Shown here: piece after piece, positions 17,260 to 25,290 of the stretch
Position numbering within the stretch: position 1 is the first letter of the stretch
Layout of the letters: each line of letters opens with the position of its first letter
From: Knoellia locipacati
GTDB lineage: Bacteria; Actinomycetota; Actinomycetes; Actinomycetales; Dermatophilaceae
NCBI RefSeq assembly: GCF_007992835.1
Contig: NZ_BKBA01000003.1
Span: 620,001 to 684,000, forward strand
Direction of reading: 5' to 3'
Length of the DNA stretch: 64,000 nt
The notes under the pieces: generated by a model
Told to the model about the DNA's origin: nothing
The model's database searches: none
What the model saw: the letters and a program-made list of their open reading frames with translations, nothing else
Program-made: the position numbers and the translations under genes

Positions 17260-17265
17260 TGTTTC

Positions 17266-18738
17266 ATGGAGGGGACACCAGCACCGAGCGGGCCTGAGGG
17301 CCGGGTTCGTGCTGTGGTGTCGGCGCTCGCGGAGGTGTCGGCGGAGGGGTTGACCCAGGCGCAGCGGGTCGCGGCGGTGGCCGCACTGGAGGCGTTGAAG
17401 GGTGCCGCGGCGGCGGCGCAGGCACGGTTGACGGCCGCGGCGGTGGTGGACCGTGAGGCGCTGGGTGAGGACTCGCGCAGCGTGCGCGCCGACTTGGCGT
17501 TGGCGCGGCGGTGTTCGCCGACCCTCGCGGACCAGCACGTCGGGGTCGCACGGGCGCTCGTGGACGAGCTGCCCTGCACGATGGCGGCGTTGACGCGTGG
17601 GGAGATCAGTGAACGGCGCGCCACGATCGTGGTCCGGGAGACCGCGTGCCTGTCGCTGGAGCACCGCGGCGAGGTCGACCGGCGCCTGGCGGGCGTGATC
17701 GGCACGCTGGGTGACACGGCGTTGGCAGCCGCCGCGCGACGCGCGGGTGCCGCGCTGGACGCGGAGTCGTTGGCGCAGCGGCACCGCCGGGCGGTCGCGT
17801 CCCGTCGGGTCAGTGTGCGACCCGCGGCGGACGGGATGGCGTGGCTGTCGGTCCTGGGCCCGATGAAGGACGTCATCGGCGCCCACCTGGCCCTGACCCG
17901 TGAGGAGGGGCGCCGGCACGTCATCGACCCGGACCTGCCGGCCGACCAGTGGGAGGCCGCCGCGGCCGCGGCCCGGGCCGACGTGCGCGGCAGGGGCGCC
18001 TGGCTGGCCGACCGCGCCCTCGAGCTGCTGTCGGGCCGGGCACCGGGTCAGCCGCAACCGGTCGAGGTATCGCTCGTCATGACCGACCGGGTCCTGCTGC
18101 CCGCTGCCTTTGGTGGCGCCGCACCGGCGGACGACTGCGCCACCATCCCGGGGTGGGGACCGGTCCCGGGCGCGCAGGCCCGAGCCGCGGTCGCCGACGG
18201 TCTGGCTGACCCGGACGCGTTCGTGTGGCTGCGGCGGCTGTTCACCGACCCCACCGGACGCGACCTCGTGGCGCTGGACTCGCAACGCCGTAGGTTCCAC
18301 GGCGGGCTGCGCCGCTTCCTCGAGCTGCGCGACCCGACCTGCCGCATCCCCTGGTGCGACGCCCCCGCGGTCCAGTCCGACCACGTGGTGCGCGCCGCCG
18401 ATGGCGGCGCGACGTCCGGCGTCAACGGCGCCGGGATGTGCCAGCGCCACAACCTCGTCAAGGAGGAGCCCGGCTGGCACCTGCGCGTCACCTCCACCGG
18501 CCTCGACGACACCGGACTCGACGGCGACGGGCTCGCCGACACCGGGCCACACGCCATACGCATCACGACACCGACCGGACACACCTACGACTCGACCGCC
18601 CCACCCATCCTCGGACACGGCTGGTCACCCCACCGGCTCGACGACCTCGAACCCCCGTACGACCCCGCCGACGGACGCTACGTCCCCGACGACTGGGTCC
18701 CCGACGACGAGTTCTGGGTCGACGCCCGGGCGACCTGA
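17266..18738 (+). CDS. DUF222 domain protein with C-terminal HNH nuclease motif
   Basis: 490 residues. Residues about 20-300 are the helical DUF222 region (Ala-rich, with LALARRCSPTLADQHVGVARALVDELP). Residues about 360-410 carry an HNH-type motif: CRIPWCDAPAVQSDHVV, then GGATSGVNGAGMCQRHNLVKE, giving two Cys pairs and the DH and H residues of a zinc-bound HNH fold. This is the 13E12-repeat family, present in many scattered copies in actinobacterial chromosomes and often treated as mobile; its biological role is not established. It lies in a 4.1 kb stretch without the GTATGCCG octamer, which would fit recent acquisition. Confidence 0.88.
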   Translation: MEGTPAPSGPEGRVRAVVSALAEVSAEGLTQAQRVAAVAALEALKGAAAAAQARLTAAAVVDREALGEDSRSVRADLALARRCSPTLADQHVGVARALVDELPCTMAALTRGEISERRATIVVRETACLSLEHRGEVDRRLAGVIGTLGDTALAAAARRAGAALDAESLAQRHRRAVASRRVSVRPAADGMAWLSVLGPMKDVIGAHLALTREEGRRHVIDPDLPADQWEAAAAAARADVRGRGAWLADRALELLSGRAPGQPQPVEVSLVMTDRVLLPAAFGGAAPADDCATIPGWGPVPGAQARAAVADGLADPDAFVWLRRLFTDPTGRDLVALDSQRRRFHGGLRRFLELRDPTCRIPWCDAPAVQSDHVVRAADGGATSGVNGAGMCQRHNLVKEEPGWHLRVTSTGLDDTGLDGDGLADTGPHAIRITTPTGHTYDSTAPPILGHGWSPHRLDDLEPPYDPADGRYVPDDWVPDDEFWVDARAT

Positions 18739-18749
18739 CGCCCCGCCCA

Positions 18750-18761
18750 CCTCAGCTGAGG
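18750..18761. terminator. Palindrome at the 3' end of convergent genes
   Basis: CCTCAGCTGAGG is a perfect 12-base palindrome extended by partly paired GCCC/GGGC flanks, between the DUF222-HNH stop and the FHA gene stop. It may act as a terminator, though the hairpin loop would be minimal. Confidence 0.35.
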
Positions 18762-19180
18762 GGGGCCTCCCGCTTGAGGACGATCCGGGTCCAGGACCCG
18801 AGGTAGAGGACGTGACCCGACTCCACACTGTGCCCGGCAGCGATCGGGTCGTCCGGGATCTCGCCGATCGTCGACGAGACGTACGTGCCGTTGGCCGACC
18901 CGAGGTCCTCGACGACCCAGCCGAGACCGTGACGGGTGAGCTGTGCGTGTCGACGGCTCACACCCGCATCACCCTCGCAGTCGATCTGCGGGGCCACGGC
19001 CTTGACCTCGCTGTGCCGGCCGATGAGCACCTGGCTGCCCTGCAGCCGCACCACCGTGGGCGGGCCGAAGGCGGGCAGGCGGTCGGGGCTGCTCTGGCAC
19101 TCGTACCACTGCGGGTCGACCCACACCTCGGCCACCCACGGGGAGGCAGCGCTCACCCGGGTGCCGGCGACGAGTGACAC
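18752..19180 (-). CDS. FHA domain protein
   Basis: 142 residues. A forkhead-associated domain spans about residues 45-125: VLIGRHSEVKA gives the phospho-Thr-binding Gly-Arg-His, followed by GVSRRHAQL and DLGSANGTYV, the conserved Ser-Arg-x-His and Asn-Gly blocks. FHA domains bind phosphothreonine peptides, typically on Ser/Thr kinase substrates. The protein has no other domain. It begins with GTG 9 bases after the lemA stop and is probably co-transcribed with it. No kinase gene is in the window. Confidence 0.9.
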   Translation of the reverse strand: MSLVAGTRVSAASPWVAEVWVDPQWYECQSSPDRLPAFGPPTVVRLQGSQVLIGRHSEVKAVAPQIDCEGDAGVSRRHAQLTRHGLGWVVEDLGSANGTYVSSTIGEIPDDPIAAGHSVESGHVLYLGSWTRIVLKREAPLS

Positions 19181-19189
19181 TCGATGCCC

Positions 19190-19963
19190 TCAGACGCGCG
19201 GTGCGGGAGGCGCCGGCGGAGGCGGGGTGTCGCCCGGGGCCGACGGGTCGATGGGCTGCGTCTGGTCCGCGGGGACGGCCGGCGGGGCACCAGCCGGTCC
19301 GGCCGGGGCGGCCGGGGTCTGCGCGGGCGACTGCGGGCTCGGCGGCGTCGCGGCGCTCGGCGCAGCGGGCGCGTAGCCACTGGGCGGCGGGATCGTCGCG
19401 TCGCGCTGGCCGAAGTCGACCTTCGGGGCCTCGCGCTGCTCGCCGACGGCCTCGAAGTACTCGGCCGTCTTGATGCCGAACATGCCGGCGATGAAGTTCG
19501 TGGGGACGGTCTCGACCTTGGTGTTGAGGTCACGCACGGTCGCGTTGTAGTAGCGGCGCGACGAGGCGATCCGGTCCTCGGTGGAGGTGAGCTCCTGCTG
19601 GAGCGCCATGAAGTTCTGGTTCGCCTTGAGGTCGGGGTAGGCCTCGGCGATGGCGAGGAGGCGACCGAGCGCCTGGCTCAGCATGTTCTCGCTCTCGGCC
19701 TGCTGGCCGGGCGACTGGTTCGGGGCCATCGCGGCGGAGCGCGCCTTGATGACGTCCTCGAGGGTGCCGCGCTCGTGGGCGGCGTAGCCCTTGACGGTCT
19801 CGACGAGGTTGCCGATGAGGTCGTGGCGCCGCGTGAGCTCGACGTCGATCTGGCGCCAGGCCTCCTGCACGAGGTTGCGCAGCTTGATGAGGCCGTTGTA
19901 CATCCCGACGACGATGCCGACGAGCAGCAGCACGACGACGAGAATGATGATGGCGGTGATCAT
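19190..19963 (-). CDS. lemA: LemA family membrane protein
   Basis: 257 residues. One N-terminal transmembrane helix (3-22) is followed by YNGLIKLRNLVQEAWRQIDVELTRRHDLIGNLVETVKGYAAHE, the defining LemA run, and a helical bundle to about residue 185 that should lie outside the membrane. The last 70 residues are Pro/Ala-rich (repeats of PAQTPAAPAGPAG type) and disordered. LemA function is poorly known; it is often linked to membrane stress. It likely forms an operon with the FHA gene. Confidence 0.93.
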   Translation of the reverse strand: MITAIIILVVVLLLVGIVVGMYNGLIKLRNLVQEAWRQIDVELTRRHDLIGNLVETVKGYAAHERGTLEDVIKARSAAMAPNQSPGQQAESENMLSQALGRLLAIAEAYPDLKANQNFMALQQELTSTEDRIASSRRYYNATVRDLNTKVETVPTNFIAGMFGIKTAEYFEAVGEQREAPKVDFGQRDATIPPPSGYAPAAPSAATPPSPQSPAQTPAAPAGPAGAPPAVPADQTQPIDPSAPGDTPPPPAPPAPRV

Positions 19964-20052
19964 GTGAACTCCCCTGTTGGTGGCGTCTCGCTCGCGATCC
20001 TAGGGCCTGCCTGCCGCGAGCCCCGGGATCCGCAGGGGCACGACCGTGCGGG

Positions 20053-20607
20053 TCACGCCAGGCCGAGGTCCTCGAGCCCGAAGGCGTGCCGGTAGCCCAG
20101 ACCGGCGCCGGCGAAGACCTGGGCGGCACCCGTGGCGCGGTCGGCGATGGTCGCGACACCGACGACGGTGGCCCCGGCCTCCTGGGCGGCCTTCGCGGCG
20201 TCGAGCGGCGAAGCGCCCGTCGTCGACGTGTCCTCGACGATGAGCACGCGACGACCCTCGATCGACGGTCCCTCGATCCGCTGCTGGAGGCCGTGCGCCT
20301 TGCCGGCCTTGCGGACGACGAAGGCGTCGAGGCGCTCCCCCGCAGCGGCAGCCGCGTGGAGCATCGAGGTCGCCACCGGGTCGGCGCCCAGGGTCAGCCC
20401 GCCGACGGCGTCGAACTCGAGGTCGGCAGCGAGGTCGCGCATGACCCGGCCGACGAGCGGGCTCGCCTCACCGTCGAGGGTGATGCGGCGCAGGTCGACG
20501 TAGTAGTCGGCCTCCTTGCCCGACGACAGCGTGACGCGGCCGTGGACGATGGCCTTGTCCTTGATGATCTCGAGCAGGCGGGCGCGGTCGGCAGCGATGT
20601 CAGTCAC
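20053..20607 (-). CDS. pyrE: Orotate phosphoribosyltransferase
   Basis: 184 residues. Joins orotate and PRPP to give orotidine 5'-phosphate in UMP synthesis. The PRPP-binding motif VLIVEDTSTTGAS is near residue 125, and GKEADYYVDLRRITLDG near 30 and the catalytic loop RKAGKAHG near 100 are typical. Start is GTG at 20607; a -10-like TAGCCT lies 7 bases upstream, so the mRNA is probably leaderless. It stands apart from other pyr genes in this window. Confidence 0.94.
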   Translation of the reverse strand: MTDIAADRARLLEIIKDKAIVHGRVTLSSGKEADYYVDLRRITLDGEASPLVGRVMRDLAADLEFDAVGGLTLGADPVATSMLHAAAAAGERLDAFVVRKAGKAHGLQQRIEGPSIEGRRVLIVEDTSTTGASPLDAAKAAQEAGATVVGVATIADRATGAAQVFAGAGLGYRHAFGLEDLGLA

Positions 20608-20614
20608 GGCCCCG

Positions 20615-20620
20615 AGGCTA
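20615..20620 (-). promoter_or_regulatory. -10 element TAGCCT, leaderless promoter (pyrE)
   Basis: On the minus strand TAGCCT is followed by 7 bases and GTG at 20607. Confidence 0.55.
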
Positions 20621-20746
20621 CCCACCCTCGGCGCGAAGGACTGGCTCGACCGGTGGGTCTCGGCGGGGTCGCCGTGCCATTCCCTGTATGCCGTGCCGTC
20701 GCTACCGTTCAAGGAGTCACCTTCTCGTCCCGACGGGAGGACGCTC

Positions 20747-21763
20747 ATGCGAGGACGACGTGCCGGACGTACGACCTGCCTCGGCGCGGTCCTCACCCTC
20801 GCCCTCGCCGGCTGCTCCTCCGGGGACGGCGACACGGCGGCGGAGCCGACGCGGACGCCGACCGCGGCCCGTCCCGACCCCGACGGCCGCATCGTCTTCG
20901 GCCGGATCACCCGGGTCGACGACGGCTACGGCCAGGTCGTCGCCCTCTACGCCATCGACCCGGACGGCAGCGACGAGGTGCAGCTGACCCAGGGCGAGTC
21001 CGCCTACCCCGAGTGGTCGCCGAGCGGTGACCGGATCGCCTACACGGTCGGCCTCGCGGACGGCTCGTGGCAGGTCGCCACCATGGCGCCCGACGGCAGC
21101 GACGTCAGGATCCTCACGTCCGGGCCGGGGGAGCACGGGTCGCCCGCGTGGACGCCCGACGGCTCCGCCCTGGTCTACGTCCACAGCCCGGTCGTCACGG
21201 GGAGTGGCTACCGGACCACGCTCTGGCGGATGAGGGCCGACGGCTCGCAGCAGCAGCGCCTCGGCAACCCCGACACGTGGGACTTGGAGCCAAAGGTCTC
21301 TCCGGACGGCACCTCGGTCCTCTTCGTCCGGGTCACGCAGGCAGGCCAGAAGCTCACGACCTCGGTCATGGTGCGCGACCTCGCGACCGGCGGCGAACGC
21401 GCACTGCCCGCAGCCGGGAGGTGGGCCGAGCACGCTGACTGGTCCGCTGACGGCAGGTCGGTGCTCTACAACGTCTGGTCCGGCATCACGGACACCGTCG
21501 CGAACGACCAGGTCGAACGCGTGGCGGCGGACGGGTCCGGACGGGCGAGCGTGCTGTTCGCCGGGACCACCGACCGGGGCGGCTTCAAACCCAAGGCCTC
21601 CCCCGACGGGCGCCGGATCGTCTTCGGCTGCGTCCTTCGTGGGGGGCGGGGCACGAACTCGGGCCTGTGTGTCATGGACACCGACGGGACGAACGTGCGC
21701 ACGCTCGTGGACAGCCCCAGCCAGGAGGAGAACCACGTCGACTGGGGACCGGCAGCCCGCTGA
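20747..21763 (+). CDS. Lipoprotein with TolB/PD40-like beta-propeller
   Basis: 338 residues. A lipobox (LALAGC, Cys23) ends the signal sequence, so the protein is anchored outside the membrane. Repeated PD40 motifs are visible: YPEWSPSGDRIAYT, SPAWTPDGSALVYV, EPKVSPDGTSVLFV, HADWSADGRSVLYN, KPKASPDGRRIVFG, about six blades. TolB-like propellers mediate protein contacts or act as proteases in fused forms; no protease domain is present here. A clear RBS (GGGAGGAC) precedes the ATG. A GTATGCCG octamer lies 60 bases upstream. Confidence 0.88.
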   Translation: MRGRRAGRTTCLGAVLTLALAGCSSGDGDTAAEPTRTPTAARPDPDGRIVFGRITRVDDGYGQVVALYAIDPDGSDEVQLTQGESAYPEWSPSGDRIAYTVGLADGSWQVATMAPDGSDVRILTSGPGEHGSPAWTPDGSALVYVHSPVVTGSGYRTTLWRMRADGSQQQRLGNPDTWDLEPKVSPDGTSVLFVRVTQAGQKLTTSVMVRDLATGGERALPAAGRWAEHADWSADGRSVLYNVWSGITDTVANDQVERVAADGSGRASVLFAGTTDRGGFKPKASPDGRRIVFGCVLRGGRGTNSGLCVMDTDGTNVRTLVDSPSQEENHVDWGPAAR

Positions 21764-21785
21764 CCGCCTGGCGCGTGACCGTGGC

Positions 21786-22556
21786 TCAGTGCGAGGACGG
21801 GCGGTGCGCCCGCCGCGAGCGCGAGCGCACGAGGGGACGCGGGAGCACGCGCAACGCGGTGACGATCGCCTTGTACTGCCGGCCCGGCACCGAGACGACC
21901 TTGCCCTTGTCGACGTCGGCGAGCGCGTCGCGCACGAGCCGGGGCGCGTCGAGCCACAGGAACTCGGGCATCGACGACATGTCGAGGTCGGCCCGCTGGT
22001 GGAACTCGGTGTGCGTGAACCCCGGGCACAGCGCGGTCACCGTGACCCCGGTGCCCGCGAGCTCGGCCGCGAGGCCTTCACTGAACACGGTGACGAAGGA
22101 CTTGTTCGCGGAGTAGGTGCCCGACGTGAGGAACGACGCGACCGACGAGACGTTGACGATGGCACCCCGGCCCCGCGCGCGCATCGCGCGACCCGCGGCG
22201 TGCGAGAGCACGAGCACCGCCCTCGACAGCACGTCGAACAGGCCCTCCTCTGCGGCGACGTCGTTGTCGAGGAAGGACCCCTTGAGCGAGAACCCGGCGT
22301 TGTTGACGAGCACGTCGACCGGCGCGTCGGTCGAGGCCAGCCGCTGGGCCACCCGGTCGAGCTGGGCGCGGTCGGAGAGGTCGGCGGGCAGCACCTCGAC
22401 CTGCACGCCGTGCGCGGCCCGCAGCTCGGCGGCGAGAGCCTCGAGCCTGGGCACGTCGCGGGCGACGAGGACGACGTCGTCGCCGCGGGCAGCGAGCTGG
22501 AGGGCGAACTCGCGGCCGATCCCGGCCGTGGCTCCCGTGACGAGTGCGGTGGTCAT
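21786..22556 (-). CDS. SDR-family oxidoreductase (DltE-like)
   Basis: 256 residues. TGATAGIG at 7-14, NNAG at 85-88, Ser137, Tyr148 and Lys152 (YSANK) give a complete short-chain dehydrogenase. The ARDVPRLEALAAEL stretch after strand two favours NADP. Its C-terminal 30 residues are Arg-rich. The group is usually annotated as a general dehydrogenase acting on lipid or ketone substrates; no partner gene helps. Its -10 (TACGGT) is built from a CGGCATAC octamer and lies 6 bases from the ATG. Confidence 0.88.
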   Translation of the reverse strand: MTTALVTGATAGIGREFALQLAARGDDVVLVARDVPRLEALAAELRAAHGVQVEVLPADLSDRAQLDRVAQRLASTDAPVDVLVNNAGFSLKGSFLDNDVAAEEGLFDVLSRAVLVLSHAAGRAMRARGRGAIVNVSSVASFLTSGTYSANKSFVTVFSEGLAAELAGTGVTVTALCPGFTHTEFHQRADLDMSSMPEFLWLDAPRLVRDALADVDKGKVVSVPGRQYKAIVTALRVLPRPLVRSRSRRAHRPSSH

Positions 22557-22562
22557 GCGCCC

Positions 22563-22568
22563 ACCGTA
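22563..22568 (-). promoter_or_regulatory. -10 element TACGGT, leaderless promoter (SDR gene)
   Basis: On the minus strand the octamer CGGCATAC runs into TACGGT, then 6 bases, then the ATG at 22556. A second octamer copy lies 21 bases away at 22587. Confidence 0.6.
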
Positions 22569-22695
22569 TGCCGCACTCCCCTCGTCGTATGCCGTCCGCC
22601 CACCTCACGAGGTACTACGACCATCGCCCAATGGTGCGGGTCCATGGGTGCGGCCGACGCTGATCACCTCACATCCTCTCGACCAAGGAGACATC

Positions 22696-23244
22696 ATGAA
22701 GCGCATGGGAATGGTTCTGGCAGGGATGACCGTCGCGGTCTGCCCCGCAGTCATCGGCCTGTGGGCCAACGCCTCGTTCTCGGAGGCGGTCCCGGTGCGG
22801 GTCCCGGCCAGTGGCCAGGTCGTCCGCATGGCCTCGACCCCCTCACCCTCGATCTCGTCGAGCCCCAGCCCGTCGGCCAGCGACGACCACGGTGGCCGCA
22901 CGCCGCGCGACCAGCGCACCGAGCCCGGCGACGACCGCCGGCCGCACCGCTCCGGCTCCAGCTCGGGCTCCGGCTCGTCCGGCTCCGGCTCGTCCGGCTC
23001 CTCGGGGTCGACCAGCCGTCACCACGACGACACGACCGCGGACGACCACGGCGGCGACACCCCGCGCGACCAGCGCACCGAGCCCGGCGACGACCGCCGC
23101 ACCACGACGAGCTCGGACGACTCGAGCCGCTCGGGCTCCAGCGGCTCGGGATCGAGCGGCTCCGGCTCCGGGCACTCCGGTCGCTCGGGCGGGTCGGACG
23201 ACACCCGACCTGACGACCACGGTGGCCACGGAGGCGATGACTGA
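22696..23244 (+). CDS. Exported Ser/Gly/Asp-rich repeat protein
   Basis: 182 residues, not assigned to a family. Residues 1-30 look like a signal peptide or membrane anchor. The remainder is low complexity: two near-identical blocks DDHGG-x-TPRDQRTEPGDDRR (encoded at 22882-22940 and 23041-23099) separated by Ser-Gly tracts, and a third DDHGGHGGDD at the end. It would be a disordered, metal- or wall-interacting surface protein. RBS AAGGAG precedes the ATG. The sensor kinase GTG follows its stop codon directly, so it may be part of that sensing system (inference). Confidence 0.75.
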   Translation: MKRMGMVLAGMTVAVCPAVIGLWANASFSEAVPVRVPASGQVVRMASTPSPSISSSPSPSASDDHGGRTPRDQRTEPGDDRRPHRSGSSSGSGSSGSGSSGSSGSTSRHHDDTTADDHGGDTPRDQRTEPGDDRRTTTSSDDSSRSGSSGSGSSGSGSGHSGRSGGSDDTRPDDHGGHGGDD

Positions 23245-24675
23245 GTGGCGATCGCACCCGACCCGGCCGCCGTGGCACCCGCCGCGGCGGCCCCGCCGCG
23301 CCCCCGCACCGATCCCGGCGGACCCGGCTGGACCCTCGTCTCCACACCGGGCACCCGCACCGACCTCTCCCCCGCGGTCACGCCTCGCCGGGTCCTCACC
23401 CAGATGGTCGCCGCCCTCGCGCTCGTCCTCGTCGTCGTCGCCGGGCTCGCGACGTTCGCGGCGGGCCGCCTCGCCGAGCGGGAGGCCGTCAACGACGCCG
23501 CCGCTGCTGCCGACCTCATCGCGGACGCCGTCATCACGCCCCTGCTCACCGACGACCTGCTCGACGGGGTCGACGGCGCCTCCACGAATCTCGACAAGGT
23601 CGTGCGCGACGTCGTCATCGGCGACGAGATCGTCCGGGTCAAGATCTGGTCGCCGGGCGGCACGATCGTCTACGCCGACGAGGCCCACCTCATCGGCCGG
23701 ACGTTCCCGCTGTCGGAGGACCAGAGGAACGCGCTCGCCGACCCCCGCACCATCGCGGAGGTGTCGCAGCTCGACGAAACCGAGAACGAGTTCGAGACCG
23801 GTGGCCGCCTCCTCGAGGTCTACCGCCCGGTCTGGACACCCTCCGGGCGCGAGATGCTCTTCGAGACCTACACGGCATACGACGTCGTGAGCGAGCGGGC
23901 CGCCGAGCTGCGACGCGGGTTCGTCGGCGTCACCCTGAGCAGCCTGCTGCTGCTCGTCGTCCTCATGGCACCGGTGCTGTCGCGGCTGCTCGGGCGGCTG
24001 CGCGAGGTCACCCGTCACCGCGAGCGCACCCTCGAACGCTCGCTCGAGGCCTCGGACGCCGAACGCCGCCGGATCGCCGGCACCCTCCACGACGGCCCGG
24101 TGCAGGAGCTCGTCGCGTCGTCGTTCGCGGCCTCGGGCGCGGCCGAGCAGGCCGCCCAGCGTGGCGACACCGAGCTCGCCGCGACCCTCGACCGCCTGGC
24201 CGTCGCGACACGCGGCAACGCCCGGGCGCTGCGCTCGCTGCTCGTCGAGATCTATCCCGAGAGCCTCTCCGGCGCCGACCCGACGACCGTCCTGTCGGAC
24301 GTCGCCGCGACGACCCACGGCCGCGACGTCGACGTCGAGCTCGACGTCGACCCGGGCGTCAGCCTCCCCGAGGACGAGCAGCGGCTCATCCACCGGATCG
24401 CCCAGGAGTGCCTGCGCAACGCCGCGACGCACGCCGCCCCCTGCCACGTCCTGCTCCGCCTGTCGCGTGAGGACGACGGCGTCACCCTGCTCGTCGCGGA
24501 CGACGGCCCCGGCTTCGACCCCGCCGTCGTCGCCGACCCCCCACCGGGACACTTCGGCATGAAGGTCCTCGCCGACCTGGCCTCCGACGCGGGCGCCGAG
24601 CTCGCCCTGCAGACTGCACCCGGCCACGGCACACGCTGGCGCCTGCGACTTCCCGACCAAGGAGCTGCTTCGTGA
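23245..24675 (+). CDS. NarL-type sensor histidine kinase with external sensor domain
   Basis: 476 residues. A Pro/Ala-rich 50-residue N-terminus leads to a transmembrane helix (52-74), an external domain of about 150 residues (80-225, Cache-like in appearance, with VKIWSPGGTIVYADEAHLIG), a second helix (228-248), then a short HAMP-like linker. His282 in AGTLHDGPVQELV is the HisKA_3 phospho-acceptor. The ATPase shows ECLRNAATHA and ADDGPGFDP, GHFGMKVLADLA. GTG start immediately follows the previous stop. It pairs with the next response regulator; the signal is unknown. Confidence 0.92.
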   Translation: MAIAPDPAAVAPAAAAPPRPRTDPGGPGWTLVSTPGTRTDLSPAVTPRRVLTQMVAALALVLVVVAGLATFAAGRLAEREAVNDAAAAADLIADAVITPLLTDDLLDGVDGASTNLDKVVRDVVIGDEIVRVKIWSPGGTIVYADEAHLIGRTFPLSEDQRNALADPRTIAEVSQLDETENEFETGGRLLEVYRPVWTPSGREMLFETYTAYDVVSERAAELRRGFVGVTLSSLLLLVVLMAPVLSRLLGRLREVTRHRERTLERSLEASDAERRRIAGTLHDGPVQELVASSFAASGAAEQAAQRGDTELAATLDRLAVATRGNARALRSLLVEIYPESLSGADPTTVLSDVAATTHGRDVDVELDVDPGVSLPEDEQRLIHRIAQECLRNAATHAAPCHVLLRLSREDDGVTLLVADDGPGFDPAVVADPPPGHFGMKVLADLASDAGAELALQTAPGHGTRWRLRLPDQGAAS

Positions 24676-25286
24676 TCCGAGTGCTCGTCGTCGACGACCA
24701 TGCGATGGTCCGCGCGGGCCTCACCACCCTGCTCGAGGCGAGCGGGGACATCTCCGTCGTCGGGCAGGCGGCCGACGGGGCCGACGCCGTCTCGCTCGCC
24801 ACCGAGCTGCGTCCCGAGGTCGTCCTCATGGACCTCTCGATGCCGGGCATGGACGGTGTCGCTGCGACGGCCGCCGTGCTCGAGGAGCTGCCCGAGTCGC
24901 GGGTCGTCGTGCTCACGTCGTTCTCGGACCGGGCCCGCGTCACCGCCGCGCTCGACGCCGGTGCCGTCGGCTACCAGCTCAAGGACGGCGAGCCGGCCAC
25001 CCTGCTCGCCGCCGTGCGCGCAGCGGCCGCCGGCCAGGCCCCGCTCGACCCGCGGGTCGCCCAGGTCCTGCTCCCCACGCGGGGCCAGCGCACCGGCGAC
25101 GGCCTGAGCGCGCGGGAGGAGCAGGTGCTGCGGCTCGTCGCGGACGGGCTCGCCAACAAGCAGATCGCCCGCGCCCTCGGCATCAGCGAGCGCACCGTCA
25201 AGGCCCACCTGGGCAAGGTCTTCCGCGAGCTGGGGGTCGCCGACCGGACGAGTGCGGCCCTCTGGGCCAGGGACCACCTAGTGTGA
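24672..25286 (+). CDS. NarL/LuxR-type response regulator
   Basis: 204 residues. Receiver with Asp8/Asp9, phospho-acceptor Asp54 (VLMDLSMPGMDG) and Lys in YQLKDGEP near 105. LuxR HTH at about 140-195: GLSAREEQVLRLVADGLANKQIARALGISERTVKAHLGKVFRELGV. GTG overlaps the kinase stop by 4 bases (GTGA), a coupled pair. Targets unknown; the upstream repeat-protein gene is a candidate. Its stop codon region carries the -10 of the next gene. Confidence 0.94.
   Translation: MIRVLVVDDHAMVRAGLTTLLEASGDISVVGQAADGADAVSLATELRPEVVLMDLSMPGMDGVAATAAVLEELPESRVVVLTSFSDRARVTAALDAGAVGYQLKDGEPATLLAAVRAAAAGQAPLDPRVAQVLLPTRGQRTGDGLSAREEQVLRLVADGLANKQIARALGISERTVKAHLGKVFRELGVADRTSAALWARDHLV
25279..25284 (+). promoter_or_regulatory. 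-10 element TAGTGT, leaderless promoter (xth)
   Basis: TAGTGT overlaps the end of the response-regulator gene and is followed by 6 bases and GTG at 25291, so xth can be transcribed on its own. Confidence 0.55.
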
Positions 25287-25290
25287 CCGG

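Larger units (their letters stand above)
17022..17265. other. Intergenic region ahead of the DUF222-HNH gene
   Basis: A 244-base gap without a supportable gene. It holds one strong dyad (17184-17208) and a leaderless-type -10 (17254-17259). No RNA gene was recognized. Confidence 0.6.
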
